Positions 37,624 through 46,922 of a stretch of 64,000 nt of DNA are shown piece after piece. The position numbers and the translations under genes are program-made. The notes below the pieces were generated by a model that saw only the letters and a program-made list of their open reading frames with translations, had not been told where the DNA came from and did no database searches. Every line of letters starts with the position of its first letter. Within the stretch, counting starts at the first letter, position 1. The stretch is taken from the NCBI RefSeq assembly GCF_014194695.1, contig NZ_JACIAH010000001.1, positions 620,001-684,000 of the forward strand. Reading direction: 5' to 3'. Origin of the DNA: Rhizobium sp. BK399. Its GTDB lineage: Bacteria; Pseudomonadota; Alphaproteobacteria; Rhizobiales; Rhizobiaceae.

Positions 37624-39039
37624 ATGAATACGGATCTCCTAACGCTTTTCGATGCCGACGAAGCGAAGATGCGTTCGCTCGTTGCCGAAGCGCTTTCTGG
37701 CGCGGACGACGGGGAGCTCTACATCGAACATGCTCAGGCAGAGTCGCTGATGTTCGATAACGGGCGCTTGAAAGGCGGCAGCTTCAACACCGAGCAGGGT
37801 TTTGGCCTGCGCGCGGTTGCCGGCGAAGCCGTCGGGTACGCGCATGCGGGCGACCTTTCGGTGGCAGCCCTGAAGCGCGCGGCCGATGCTGTCGGCGCAG
37901 TCACACGCGGTCATTCCGGGAGCTATGCGGCGGCTCCGCAGCGGACCAACAAGAAACTCTACTCCGACGACAACCCAATCGGCACGCCGAGCTTCGAGGA
38001 GAAGGTCAAGGTGCTGCAGGACATCGACGCCTATCTGCGCGGCAAGGACCCCAAGGTGCGTCAGGTCACCGCATCGATCGCTGCCAGCTGGCAGGTCGTC
38101 GACATCCTGCGGGCCGACGGTCACCGCGTTCGCGACATACGGCCGATGACGCGCATCAACATCTCGGTCATTGCGGGCGAAGGCGATCGTCAGGAAAGCG
38201 GTTCCTACGGCACCGGTGGCCGCATCGGCTTTGGCGACTTCATTGCCGAAGACAACTGGCACTACGGCGCCGACGAGGCCTTACGGCAAGCACTGGTGAA
38301 TTTGGAGGCGATCGAGGCGCCGGCGGGCACCATGGACGTCGTGCTCGGCTCCGGCTGGCCGGGCGTCATGCTACACGAAGCGGTCGGTCATGGGCTCGAA
38401 GGCGATTTCAACCGAAAGAAGACGTCAGCCTTTGCCGGTCTTCTCGGCCAGATGGTCGCGGCACCCGGCGTGACTGTCGTCGACGACGGCACGATCGACA
38501 ACCGGCGCGGCTCGATCACGATCGACGACGAGGGCACGCCGTCCGCCTACAACGTGCTGATCGAAAACGGCAAGCTCGTCGGCTACATGCAGGACCGGCA
38601 GAATGCCCGCCTGATGGGCATGGCACCGACGGGCAACGGACGCCGGCAGGGCTATGCGCATGTTCCGATGCCTCGGATGACCAACACCTACATGCTCGGC
38701 GGCGACAAGACGCCGGAGGAAATCATCTCGTCGGTCAAAAAGGGCATCTATGCGGTCTCGTTCGGCGGCGGCCAGGTCGACATAACCTCAGGCAAGTTCG
38801 TGTTCGGCTGCACGGAGGCCTATCTGATCGACAACGGCAAGATCGGCGCACCGATCAAGGGCGCGATGCTGATCGGCAACGGACCCGACGCGATGAAGCG
38901 TGTTTCGATGGTCGGCAACGACATGAAGCTCGACACCGGCATCGGCAATTGCGGCAAGGGCGGCCAGTGGGTTCCGGTCGGCGTCGGCCAACCGCATCTT
39001 AGGATGGATCAGATCACCGTCGGCGGCACGAAGGCCTAG
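37624..39039 (+). CDS. tldD: Metalloprotease TldD
   Basis: TldD works with TldE (PmbA) as a heterodimeric peptidase that degrades unfolded peptides and matures some ribosomal peptides. The 471-residue protein carries the metal site HEAVGHGLEGD (HExxxH, His251, Glu252, His256), and a late Cys in GIGNCGKGGQWVPVGVGQP is the usual third ligand. TldE is not in this window. It follows the IalB-like gene by 83 bases, and a GNAT gene follows after 18 bases. tldD next to coxBA is a recurring rhizobial neighbourhood. Confidence 0.96.
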   Translation: MNTDLLTLFDADEAKMRSLVAEALSGADDGELYIEHAQAESLMFDNGRLKGGSFNTEQGFGLRAVAGEAVGYAHAGDLSVAALKRAADAVGAVTRGHSGSYAAAPQRTNKKLYSDDNPIGTPSFEEKVKVLQDIDAYLRGKDPKVRQVTASIAASWQVVDILRADGHRVRDIRPMTRINISVIAGEGDRQESGSYGTGGRIGFGDFIAEDNWHYGADEALRQALVNLEAIEAPAGTMDVVLGSGWPGVMLHEAVGHGLEGDFNRKKTSAFAGLLGQMVAAPGVTVVDDGTIDNRRGSITIDDEGTPSAYNVLIENGKLVGYMQDRQNARLMGMAPTGNGRRQGYAHVPMPRMTNTYMLGGDKTPEEIISSVKKGIYAVSFGGGQVDITSGKFVFGCTEAYLIDNGKIGAPIKGAMLIGNGPDAMKRVSMVGNDMKLDTGIGNCGKGGQWVPVGVGQPHLRMDQITVGGTKA

Positions 39040-39057
39040 CCGAGAACGGGAACCGCA

Positions 39058-39555
39058 ATGAGCGAAATCGAGATCAGACCCTTCGCTGCTGGCGACATCG
39101 ATGGCGTTTTCTCGGTAATCCTGCCGATTCAGCGCGAGGAATTCGGCTTCTCCATCACAGCTGACGACCAACCGGATCTGGCTGTGATTTCCGATTTCTA
39201 TCAGTCGGGAAAGGGACAGTTCTGGGTCGCAGCTCGCAGCGGCAAGATTGTCGGCACGATTGGGCTGAAGGACATCGGTAACAGTCAGGCGGCGCTGCGC
39301 AAGATGTTCGTTTCGGCTGGCGTGCGCGGCCGTGAGCATGGCGTCGCGGCCCGGCTCCTTGCGGAACTGATAGCACATGCCGAGGCTCAGCAGGTCAAGG
39401 ATATCTTCCTTGGCACGACGGACAAGTTCCTCGCCGCGCACCGCTTTTATGAAAAGAACGGTTTCATCGAGATTTCGAAAGGCGAGCTTCCGCGATCGTT
39501 TCCGCTGATGGGCCTGGACACGAAATTCTATCGGCGCAAGATCGGCGCGGTTTGA
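39058..39555 (+). CDS. GNAT-family N-acetyltransferase
   Basis: A 165-residue acetyltransferase. Seen are IEIRPFAAGDIDGVFSVI at the start, the beta-4/acetyl-CoA region LRKMFVSAGVRGREHGVAARLL (shown as key part), and AHRFYEKNGFIEI near the end, all normal for GNAT enzymes. GGGAA precedes the ATG by seven bases. It lies 18 bases after tldD and ends three bases before the convergent MazG-like gene. The acceptor substrate is unknown. Confidence 0.9.
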   Translation: MSEIEIRPFAAGDIDGVFSVILPIQREEFGFSITADDQPDLAVISDFYQSGKGQFWVAARSGKIVGTIGLKDIGNSQAALRKMFVSAGVRGREHGVAARLLAELIAHAEAQQVKDIFLGTTDKFLAAHRFYEKNGFIEISKGELPRSFPLMGLDTKFYRRKIGAV

Positions 39556-39558
39556 AGT

Positions 39559-39861
39559 CTATTCAGCCTGGAAAAGCCACTTGCGCTTGATCGCGGCAGA
39601 GAGATCCAGCCTGTTCCTGTGTGCAAAAAGAAGAATGTGGCCGAGCACATCCGCCGCCTCATCGGCAAGATCGCGGGCCAATTCCTCGTCTGACCTCCCC
39701 TTCCGGCGTCCTCTGCCGCTGACGCGGTTCCAGGCCTGGGTGAGTTCCCCCATTTCCTCCTGCAGCTTCAGCAGAAACCAGTCGGCATCCCGCTCGATGT
39801 GGTTTGCGTCGGCGTAGGCCCGAGAGGAACGCTCGAATTTTTCGGCGAGATCATTCAGCAT
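39559..39861 (-). CDS. MazG-like nucleotide pyrophosphohydrolase
   Basis: A 100-residue all-alpha NTP pyrophosphohydrolase of the MazG/HisE type. The metal-binding residues are in LQEEMGELTQAW (ExxE) and LADEAADVLGHILLF (ExxD). The Arg/Lys-rich segment RGRRKGRSDEE between them is a surface loop. Such enzymes hydrolyse canonical or damaged nucleotides, or act in stress responses. The ATG at 39861 has the excellent site AAAGGAGAAC, but that site is part of a perfect 10-base hairpin with a 7-base loop, so translation may be conditional. The gene is convergent with the GNAT gene and downstream of the carboxypeptidase gene's stop. Confidence 0.87.
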   Translation of the reverse strand: MLNDLAEKFERSSRAYADANHIERDADWFLLKLQEEMGELTQAWNRVSGRGRRKGRSDEELARDLADEAADVLGHILLFAHRNRLDLSAAIKRKWLFQAE

Positions 39862-39864
39862 GAT

Positions 39865-39891
39865 GTTCTCCTTTTGTTTACAAAGGAGAAC
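39865..39891 (-). promoter_or_regulatory. Hairpin enclosing the ribosome binding site of the MazG-like gene
   Basis: On the minus strand GTTCTCCTTT (39891-39882) is followed by a 7-base loop and AAAGGAGAAC (39874-39865): a perfect 10-base-pair stem. The 3' arm is the Shine-Dalgarno region itself, three bases before the ATG. A translational switch, such as a thermometer or a protein-gated hairpin, is inferred. Confidence 0.65.
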
Positions 39892-39919
39892 CTTGATTCT
39901 GCTGGAAAGTCCAGAAGCC

Positions 39920-41200
39920 TCAGCCGTGATCGGGCAGCAGCATGCAGTCGTAGGAGCGCTGCTTCAGGGCATCGCAGGCTGAAGTAGCCGCCTCGCGGCT
40001 ATGGAAGCCGACGAAGCGAGCACGATAGATCTTGTTCGCGCCATTGCCGACAGCCTCGGTATAGGGCGAGGCCATTTTCAAGGCAGCGCCGCCCTCGGCC
40101 TTGGCCTGGGCAAGCAGGGCGCGCGCCGCATCGTCACTCGATGCAGCCGAGATCTGGATCTGCCAGTCGCCGGCTGCCGTCGGCGCAGCGGCAGACTTCG
40201 CGGCAGGCTTGCCAGCTTTGCTGGGATCGGCGGCGTCAAACGGACGCTCCATTGGAACCGTCGCATCGCTGAGAAATCCGAGCGCCTTCGGCGAGAGTTC
40301 ACTCTTGCGCGGTGCGGTGCCTGGGGTCGGCATACCGCCGTCATCTGCCGCGGAGGCAACTTCCACTGGCTGGCGCGAGTTGGTGGTTGCGACCATATTC
40401 GCGCCGCCCGGCGACCGACCGAGATACTTGTCGAGCAGGCCGGCCATCTTGGCGTCGCGGCTGCGGGCCGTGCGGCCGCCGAGCACGACGCCGACGACGC
40501 GGCGGTCTCCGTCCCTGACAGCGCTGACCAGATTGAAACCAGACGCGTTGGTGTAACCGGTCTTGATGCCGTCCATGCCCTGATAGCGGTACATCAGGTT
40601 GTTGTGGCCGCGGATCGTGCGTCCGCGGAAGGTAAAGCTGGCCGTCGAGAACAGACGATACTCGCCGGGGAAATTCCGCATGAGGGCCACGGCAAGCGTG
40701 GACATGTCTCGCGCCGTCGTAACCTGGCGGCCATCCGGAAGGCCAGACGCATTGTAGAAAGCCGTGCGGGTCATGCCGAGCTGCCGTGCCTTCTGCGTCA
40801 TCATGGCGGCAAAGTTGCTTTCGGAACCGCCAAGCTTCTCGGCCATGGCCGCGGCAGCATCGTTGGCAGACTTGGTGATCATGCCAAGGATTGCTTCTTG
40901 GACGGTAATGGAATCGCCGGGCCGAACACCGAGCTTTGTCGGCGGCCGCGAGGCGGCGTATTTCGACATGACAAGCGGCGTGTTCCAGCTGATCTTGCCG
41001 CGCTTGATCGCCTCGAAGGCCATATAGATGGTCATCATCTTCGTCAGCGACGCGGGATGGTTCAGTACGTCGGCATTCTCGGCGCTGAGCACCTTGCCGG
41101 TTCGGGCATCCAGGATGAGGGAGGCACTGCCTGCCATCGCCGTCAACGGCGCCGCAACGACGAGCGTCGCGGCTATAATCGCGGCCAACAGCTTATTCAT
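39920..41200 (-). CDS. D-alanyl-D-alanine carboxypeptidase with SPOR domain
   Basis: A low-molecular-weight penicillin-binding protein that trims the terminal D-Ala of peptidoglycan stem peptides. It has a signal peptide (to AMAG) and the active-site trio Ser51-x-x-Lys54 (ASLTKMM), Ser111-Ala-Asn113, and Lys213-Thr-Gly (GIKTGYTNASG). A disordered linker spans about 280-340. The C-terminal ~80 residues are a SPOR domain (GDWQIQISAASS to SYDCMLLP), which binds denuded glycan at division sites. The 426-residue length fits DacF-type fusions. The ATG is at 41200. It may be recruited to the septum. Confidence 0.94.
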   Translation of the reverse strand: MNKLLAAIIAATLVVAAPLTAMAGSASLILDARTGKVLSAENADVLNHPASLTKMMTIYMAFEAIKRGKISWNTPLVMSKYAASRPPTKLGVRPGDSITVQEAILGMITKSANDAAAAMAEKLGGSESNFAAMMTQKARQLGMTRTAFYNASGLPDGRQVTTARDMSTLAVALMRNFPGEYRLFSTASFTFRGRTIRGHNNLMYRYQGMDGIKTGYTNASGFNLVSAVRDGDRRVVGVVLGGRTARSRDAKMAGLLDKYLGRSPGGANMVATTNSRQPVEVASAADDGGMPTPGTAPRKSELSPKALGFLSDATVPMERPFDAADPSKAGKPAAKSAAAPTAAGDWQIQISAASSDDAARALLAQAKAEGGAALKMASPYTEAVGNGANKIYRARFVGFHSREAATSACDALKQRSYDCMLLPDHG

Positions 41201-41428
41201 GCATTTCCCCTTGATGAACGAATAGCCGGCGCCATTCGGATTTGTCCCGTTCCGCTACAGAAGCAGCCAATCTGGAGCGACTTTGCGACAACTGGTACCA
41301 TTTTTGTCAAGTTTTATCCTTCATAGTGAAAATCCCGTAAAGAGGACACTCAAAAATCTTCATTCAGCAAGACTTAACCCCGGGCTTGCTAGTTTTGCCG
41401 TTCCAGAAACGGGTCAGCAGCCAGTGAG

Positions 41429-42481
41429 ATGACGGGCAGCGCGAAAAAGCTTGCAAGGCGAATTGCCATCACCGGTGCGCTTGAGGCTGCCAACCTCCTG
41501 CGTGCGGCCGGCGTGATGCGAAGCGCCCGCGGGCGCGGCGCGATCTTCACGCTCCACCATGTCCGCCCCCAGGAAGCCACCGCGTTCGCTCCCAATGCGC
41601 ATCTGGAGATCACACCCGAATTCCTCGATCTGGTCCTCGATCGCCTCAAGCGCGACGGCTATCGGTTCGTGGCGCTTGACGAAGTTCCCGCGTTGCTGTC
41701 GCAGTCCGCGTCAAGCCAACCTTTCGCGGCCTTCACGCTCGATGACGGTTACCGCAACAATCTTGTCTATGCCTTGCCTATCTTCGAGAGACACAACGCG
41801 CCCTTCACTATCTTCGTCGCCAAAGGGCTTTCCGAACGCACCCATACGATCTGGTGGGAGACACTTGCGGCGCTTTTGCGCAAGGAGGAAAGGTTCGGCT
41901 TCGATTTCGGCAACGGCCACGAGATATTTGATATCGCGACGGTTGCCTCGAAGGAGCATGCGTTTGCGCGTTTCGCGAGCCATCTTCATCGCCATGACGA
42001 AAGCGCCGTGGTGGCAGCCATCGATGCCATGGCGCGGATGCACGAGATCGATCCGCACGAGATCGTTGACGATCTCGTCATGACCCCGGCGGAGCTCAAT
42101 TTGCTGGAAGCCAGTCCCCTCGCTTCCCTTGGCGCGCATACGATCAGCCACAGGGCGATGTCCCGCCTTTCCGACCAGGAGGTTCGCGACGAGATGGAAA
42201 CCTCGCGCGACTATGTGGCTGCGATCGCAGGCGCCCGACCGGGCTGCTTCGCCTATCCCTATGGCACGCGCCAGGCGGTCACACAGAGGCAGGCGGCGAT
42301 CGCACGCGAGGTGGGCTTCGATATTGCCGTGACGACACAGCCCGGCGTCGTCACCCCGCGCTCGATCGGCCACATCACCCATCTGCCGAGGCTATCGGTC
42401 AACGGCCTCTATCAGAACGTACGCCATGTTTCCGGCCTTGCTTCCGGCATCCCTTTGCGGTTTGCATCAAGCAAGGTGTGA
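41429..42481 (+). CDS. Polysaccharide deacetylase family protein
   Basis: A 350-residue NodB-fold carbohydrate esterase. The metal and catalytic motif is FTLDDGYRNN (Asp-Asp near 105), followed by a His pair in LGAHTISHRAMS (SxxxS/TxHxxxS-like). Further features are CFAYPYGTRQAV and an unusual ~100-residue insertion rich in His, Glu and Asp (FASHLHRHDESA). No clear signal peptide is seen; the N-terminus is basic (SAKKLARRIAITGALEA). It probably modifies surface or cell-wall polysaccharide. It is divergent from the carboxypeptidase gene and convergent with pdxH, 12 bases apart. Confidence 0.88.
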   Translation: MTGSAKKLARRIAITGALEAANLLRAAGVMRSARGRGAIFTLHHVRPQEATAFAPNAHLEITPEFLDLVLDRLKRDGYRFVALDEVPALLSQSASSQPFAAFTLDDGYRNNLVYALPIFERHNAPFTIFVAKGLSERTHTIWWETLAALLRKEERFGFDFGNGHEIFDIATVASKEHAFARFASHLHRHDESAVVAAIDAMARMHEIDPHEIVDDLVMTPAELNLLEASPLASLGAHTISHRAMSRLSDQEVRDEMETSRDYVAAIAGARPGCFAYPYGTRQAVTQRQAAIAREVGFDIAVTTQPGVVTPRSIGHITHLPRLSVNGLYQNVRHVSGLASGIPLRFASSKV

Positions 42482-42493
42482 ACATCCTGTTGA

Positions 42494-43114
42494 TCAGGGA
42501 TACATCCGAACCTTCGTCCAGTTCTCTTCCGGCGAGGCCCGGCGAAACTCGATGCGATCGTGGAGGCGGAACTTCTGGTCCTTCCAGAACTCGATCGACA
42601 CCGGCCGAATCCGGAAGCCGGACCAATGCGCCGGACGCGGAATCTCGCCGATCGCGTAGCGGGCGGTATATTCCGCCACAGCTTTCTCGAGCGCGAATCG
42701 GCTTTCCAACGGCCGTGACTGCTTCGATGCCCAGGCACCGATCCGGCTGCCGCGAGCCCGCGTCTTGAAGTAAGCATCTGCTTCTTCATCGCTCACGATT
42801 TCCACGGGCCCCCGCAAGCGAACCTGCCGGCGCAGCGTTTTCCAGTGGAAGCACATGGCCGCTTTTTTCTGCCCGAGGATTTCCTGGCCTTTCTGGCTCT
42901 CGAAATTCGTGTAGAAGACAAAGCCCTCGTGATCGAATCCCTTAAGGAGAACCATGCGGACATTGGGAAGGCCGTCCTCATCGACCGTCGCAAGTGCTAC
43001 CGCATTCGGGTCATTGATCTCGGAAGCCTCCGCTTCCTTCAGCCACTCGGCAAAAAGATCGAACGGTTCGTTTCGCTCGGTGAAGTCACCGCTTATTAAC
43101 TCATTTGCCGACAT
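42494..43114 (-). CDS. pdxH: Pyridoxamine 5'-phosphate oxidase
   Basis: PdxH oxidises pyridoxine or pyridoxamine phosphate to PLP with FMN. The 206-residue protein has the FMN-binding [40 protein letters not shown] and, at the C-terminus, [24 protein letters not shown] (only key residues matter: the R-x-H of substrate binding). The ATG is at 43114. It is divergent from the lipoprotein gene across 66 bases. It supplies the cofactor for thrC and other PLP enzymes. Confidence 0.96.
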   Translation of the reverse strand: MSANELISGDFTERNEPFDLFAEWLKEAEASEINDPNAVALATVDEDGLPNVRMVLLKGFDHEGFVFYTNFESQKGQEILGQKKAAMCFHWKTLRRQVRLRGPVEIVSDEEADAYFKTRARGSRIGAWASKQSRPLESRFALEKAVAEYTARYAIGEIPRPAHWSGFRIRPVSIEFWKDQKFRLHDRIEFRRASPEENWTKVRMYP

Positions 43115-43180
43115 ATTAGCTCAAATGCCCCGGGTTTATTCGAAGTTTGCCCAGCTTTTAGCTACCGGACAGGACGCAGG

Positions 43181-43639
43181 GTGGAAGTCATAGCAAAGTC
43201 AGATCGTCATACAAAGGGTCTGCTGCGTCGCAGTGCGGCCTTCTGCGTTGTCGGCACGGCGGTGCTCTCCCTTTCCGGTTGCGTGTCCAGCGGCCTTGAT
43301 CTCTTCAGCAGCTCGAAGGTCGATCGTTCGGTTGCGACGGGCACCGTGCCGCAGCCCGCGCCGACGAGTGACTCGATTTCCGACGAGATGACGGTCGGCA
43401 ACGCCGTGACATCGGCCGACATCCAGAGACTAGAGGGACGTCCCCTTCCCTGGGCGAACGCTTCGACCGGCAGCGCCGGCGTGATCGACACAATCGTCGA
43501 GAATACCGATTCCGGCCACGTTTGCCGCCAGTTCCGTACGACGCGCCACTCCTATGTCGGAATTGCAAAATTCTATGGCAAGACCTGCTTGGTCGGCGGC
43601 GGCAACTGGCAGCTCCTGAGTTTCCAGCCGGAAAGCTGA
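43181..43639 (+). CDS. Outer-membrane-type lipoprotein, RT0821/Lpp0805-like
   Basis: A 152-residue lipoprotein. The N-terminus is basic, then AAFCVVGTAVLSLSGC gives a lipobox LSGC. The mature part has a Ser/Thr/Pro spacer and a C-terminal domain of about 70 residues with GHVCRQFRTTRHSYVGIAKFYGKTCL, which resembles the surface-antigen domain of RT0821/Lpp0805-like proteins. The start is GTG at 43181, with AGGA six bases upstream. Function is unknown; such proteins are common in alphaproteobacteria. Confidence 0.85.
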   Translation: MEVIAKSDRHTKGLLRRSAAFCVVGTAVLSLSGCVSSGLDLFSSSKVDRSVATGTVPQPAPTSDSISDEMTVGNAVTSADIQRLEGRPLPWANASTGSAGVIDTIVENTDSGHVCRQFRTTRHSYVGIAKFYGKTCLVGGGNWQLLSFQPES

Positions 43640-43873
43640 GTACCAGGTGACGCATGCTTTCGCCTCTTTTGATGTTTAGCAAAAGGCTAACCATTCGGCG
43701 CAAAAGCGAGATACCCGCCACGTCGGATAAGAACTGATTAGCATCTTTTCCTGACAATCGTTCCTCATGTGCGCCAGGTTTATCCTCAGGATGAGCTCGG
43801 GCGCCGAACGAGAGGCTTCGGGGTGCCAGGGCAAGGGCAGGCACACCGCATCGGAACACCGGCGGTTTGGGAC

Positions 43874-45040
43874 ATGCGCGATCCTTATAAGATTTTGGGC
43901 GTCAAGCGCGACGCGGGGCAGGACGAAATCAAAGCAGCCTGGCGCAATATGGCCAAGGCGGTTCACCCTGATCACAATCAGGGCGACCCGACGGCGAGCG
44001 CTCGCTTCGCGGAAATCGGCCGCGCCTATGAGACATTGAAGGATCCAAAGAAACGGAGCCTCTTTGACAATGCCGCCCGCATGGCCGAGGCCAAAGCCAA
44101 GGAAGGCACGATCATGCAGCAACGGCAGGCGGCTCGCGAAGCCGCCGTTCGCGCCAAGGCGGCCCAGGCCAATGCCGAGCGCGTGATGGAAGAACTTGCG
44201 CGCGCCGCGGCGCAGAAGGCTGCCGCGGACGCTTCCAAGCAGCAAAAGACAGGCACGGCGGAGCCGCCGGAAGAAGTGATCGAGCGCATCTTCGGCACGC
44301 AGGCACGCGCTGCGTCCGGTGGCGGCCGAGCCCAAGGTTTTTCCACCGGCGCTCCAAGGCGGCCTGAACCGGAGGCTGCAACCGCAGACAAACATACGGA
44401 TGCCGGCAGGGCCGAGGCTGAACAGCAAGCTGCCGATGAGGCCGCCGCTCAGGCCTCTGTCTCCATGCAGCCGCTGAGCTTGCTGACGTCGCTCGTTCGC
44501 CGCTTTACCGGCGGCGGCACAGTTGCGCCCGAAAAGGCGCCGGACCAGTTCGTAACGAAGACCGTCACAGTCGATGAGGTTATCAAAGGGAGCTGGGTGA
44601 CCGTCGATCTCGGTGAAGGCCGCGATGGCGGATTTGCGCTGACCGCCGGGACGACGGAAGGCCATCAGGTGCGCCTGAAAGGTCAGGGCCACAAGCTCGC
44701 CGGGATGCAGCGCGGCGATGCTGTCATCAACATCCACATTGCCCCCGACGACAACTTCACGGTCAATGGCTTCGACCTGCACACAGTACTGCCGGTGACG
44801 ATCGAAAATGCCGTGCTCGGAACCGAGGCGCGGATCGAGGGGCCCAATGGCCCCATCAACGTCACGGTTCCCGCGTGGTCGGGCTCTGACAGGACGATCC
44901 GAATCCCTGGTCAAGGCCTCGCGAACGCCGACGGCGGCAGGGCTGATCTCGTGGTCGAGCTGCGCATTATGTTGTGGGAAAAACCTGACGACAAAGTCAC
45001 CGATTTGATGCGCAGCATGAAGAACGGGCTGTTTTTGTGA
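43874..45040 (+). CDS. DnaJ/CbpA-type co-chaperone
   Basis: A 388-residue Hsp40. The J domain occupies the first 65 residues (DPYKILGVKRDAG, with HPD in KAVHPDHNQGD), and a long alanine- and glutamine-rich region (about 75-215) follows. The DnaJ C-terminal substrate-binding domain runs from about 235 (VTKTVTVDEVIKGSWVTVDL to VVELRIMLWEKP). There is no Cys-rich zinc domain, so it is the CbpA-like type. Its ATG at 43874 has GGGAC close by; an upstream frame to 43769 looks non-coding. It stands alone, followed by fabI after 123 bases. Confidence 0.92.
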   Translation: MRDPYKILGVKRDAGQDEIKAAWRNMAKAVHPDHNQGDPTASARFAEIGRAYETLKDPKKRSLFDNAARMAEAKAKEGTIMQQRQAAREAAVRAKAAQANAERVMEELARAAAQKAAADASKQQKTGTAEPPEEVIERIFGTQARAASGGGRAQGFSTGAPRRPEPEAATADKHTDAGRAEAEQQAADEAAAQASVSMQPLSLLTSLVRRFTGGGTVAPEKAPDQFVTKTVTVDEVIKGSWVTVDLGEGRDGGFALTAGTTEGHQVRLKGQGHKLAGMQRGDAVINIHIAPDDNFTVNGFDLHTVLPVTIENAVLGTEARIEGPNGPINVTVPAWSGSDRTIRIPGQGLANADGGRADLVVELRIMLWEKPDDKVTDLMRSMKNGLFL

Positions 45041-45163
45041 AATTTTGGTGACACGCGCACCCTTTGTTACGATCCCTAACAGTTGATGATTGCTGCCAAT
45101 CTTGAACCGATTAGCAGCCTATGCCATAGGCAGGACCGATCAGAATTCCTTAGGGGGCGAAAT

Positions 45164-45982
45164 ATGGCTCAGGCAACAGGCCTCATGTCAGGCAAGCGCG
45201 GCGTCATCATGGGCGTTGCCAACAATCGTTCGATTGCGTGGGGTATTGCCAAGGCTATTCATGCACAGGGCGGCGAAATTGCCTTTACTTACCAGGGCGA
45301 CGCACTGAAGAAGCGCGTTGAACCATTGGTTGCCGAAGTAAATGGCGTTCTTGCCGGACATTGCGATGTCAGCGACGAGTCAACCATCGACGCTGTCTTC
45401 GACCACGTGGAAAAGCTGTGGGGCAAGATCGACTTCATCGTTCACGCGATCGGCTTTTCGGACAAGGACGAGCTGACCGGCCGTTATGTCGACACCTCGG
45501 CTGACAACTTCAACAAGACAATGCAGATCTCCGTCTATTCCTTCACCTCGGTCGCGCGTCGCGCCGAGAAGCTGATGACGGACGGCGGCTCGATGCTGAC
45601 GCTGACCTACTATGGCGCCGAAAAGGTCATGCCGAACTACAACGTCATGGGCGTTGCCAAGGCGGCATTGGAAGCGAGCGTGAAGTACCTGGCGGTTGAT
45701 CTCGGACCGAAGAACATTCGCGTCAACGCCGTTTCTGCCGGACCGATCAAGACACTTGCCGCCTCTGGCATTGGTGACTTCCGCTACATCCTGAAGTGGA
45801 ACGAATACAATGCACCGCTGCGTCGTACAGTAACGATCGAAGAAGTTGGTGATGTCGGCCTGTACCTGCTCTCCGACCTCTCGCGTTCAGTTACCGGCGA
45901 AGTCCATCACGCCGACAGCGGATACCACGTCATCGGCATGAAGGCGGTAGACGCGCCCGACATTTCCGTCATAAAGGACTGA
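45164..45982 (+). CDS. fabI: Enoyl-[acyl-carrier-protein] reductase (NADH), FabI
   Basis: FabI reduces the enoyl-ACP double bond in the last step of fatty-acid elongation. The 272-residue short-chain reductase has the FabI-type dinucleotide loop GVANNRSIAWGIA and the catalytic Tyr159-x6-Lys166 (YNVMGVAK) preceded by TYYGAEKV. AGPIKTLAASGI is the substrate-flap region that is also where triclosan acts in known FabIs. The ATG at 45164 has TAGGGGGCG upstream. Rhizobia often have a second copy, so it may not be the only one. Confidence 0.96.
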   Translation: MAQATGLMSGKRGVIMGVANNRSIAWGIAKAIHAQGGEIAFTYQGDALKKRVEPLVAEVNGVLAGHCDVSDESTIDAVFDHVEKLWGKIDFIVHAIGFSDKDELTGRYVDTSADNFNKTMQISVYSFTSVARRAEKLMTDGGSMLTLTYYGAEKVMPNYNVMGVAKAALEASVKYLAVDLGPKNIRVNAVSAGPIKTLAASGIGDFRYILKWNEYNAPLRRTVTIEEVGDVGLYLLSDLSRSVTGEVHHADSGYHVIGMKAVDAPDISVIKD

Positions 45983-46064
45983 TCGCACTCCTTTGCTGCG
46001 TCGTGCTCGCGACCCCTTCTTCGCGACAGCGGTTGAGGGGTTGCGCGCCCAACGGAGCCGATCT

Positions 46065-46655
46065 TTGCTTATCTACGTCGTCAGACACGGCCAGACAGAC
46101 TGGAACGCCGAGCGTCGCCTGCAAGGGCAGAAGGATATTCCGCTCAATGCGATCGGCAGGGCGCAGGCCTGGCAGAACGGCATTGACCTCGCAGAAATCC
46201 TCAAGGTCGAGGCAATCCCCTTCGATTTCGTCGCAAGCCCGCTCGCACGCACCCGCGCCACGATGGAGATCATGCGTGAGGCAATGGGTCTTCCATCGAA
46301 ATCCTATCGGACCGACGAGCGACTGGTCGAGGTTTCCTTTGGCGATTGGGAAGGCTTCACGATCAAGGAATTGAAAGCGACGGCCCGGGACCGCGTCACC
46401 GAGCGCAATCTCAACAAATGGGATTTCATTCCGCCGGGAGATGATGCGGAAAGCTACGAAATCATGTCGTGGCGCGTTGCATCCTGGTTGAGTTCCGTCG
46501 ACAAACCAACGGTTTGCGTGACACACGGCGGCGTCATACGCAGTCTTTTCAGGACGATTGCCGGCTTGCCAAAGGACGAGGCTGCCGAAGGTGAGATCCC
46601 ACAAGACCGCATCCTGAAGATCGATCGCGACAAGGGATTGATTGGCTGGATCTAG
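46065..46655 (+). CDS. Histidine phosphatase (phosphoglycerate-mutase-like)
   Basis: A 196-residue histidine phosphatase: the phosphoaccepting RHGQTDWN is at residues 7-14, with partner residues in FVASPLARTRAT, a Glu in VSFGDWEGF, and the second His in VCVTHGGVIRSL. Phosphatase activity on a small phosphate ester is more likely than glycolytic mutase. The start is TTG at 46065, which has GGAG seven bases upstream and matches the family N-terminus; a longer frame to 45993 is unsupported. It follows fabI by 82 bases and is convergent with the DUF1344 gene. Confidence 0.9.
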   Translation: MLIYVVRHGQTDWNAERRLQGQKDIPLNAIGRAQAWQNGIDLAEILKVEAIPFDFVASPLARTRATMEIMREAMGLPSKSYRTDERLVEVSFGDWEGFTIKELKATARDRVTERNLNKWDFIPPGDDAESYEIMSWRVASWLSSVDKPTVCVTHGGVIRSLFRTIAGLPKDEAAEGEIPQDRILKIDRDKGLIGWI

Positions 46656-46661
46656 GTCGAA

Positions 46662-46922
46662 CTACTGAACGACGTCGAGATCGTTGATGACGCGCTTGCC
46701 GTCTACCTCGGTGTAGAAGACGATAACCTTCACACCCGCCTTCAGCCCCTCGAAATTGAACTCTTCCGGTGCCTGATAGGTTTTACCGTCATCGAGGGTC
46801 AGGCTAAGGTTGGTCATATCGACCTTCTTGATCGTCGCCTCGACGTCCGCGCTCTCGGCAAATCCGCTGATCGGCGACAAGAAACTGGCTGTGGCCAAAA
46901 GCGTAGCTACTACGAAGCGCAT
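46662..46922 (-). CDS. DUF1344 exported protein
   Basis: An 86-residue protein with a signal peptide (VVATLLATASFLSPISGFAES) and a small beta-domain typical of DUF1344: ATIKKVDMTNLSLTLDDGKTY and GLKAGVKVIVFYTEVDGKRV. Family members are small periplasmic proteins found mainly in Rhizobiales, with no known function. The ATG at 46922 follows AGGGA with a slightly long spacing; the open frame upstream to 47054 shows no signal peptide. It is convergent with the phosphatase gene, six bases apart. Confidence 0.87.
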   Translation of the reverse strand: MRFVVATLLATASFLSPISGFAESADVEATIKKVDMTNLSLTLDDGKTYQAPEEFNFEGLKAGVKVIVFYTEVDGKRVINDLDVVQ

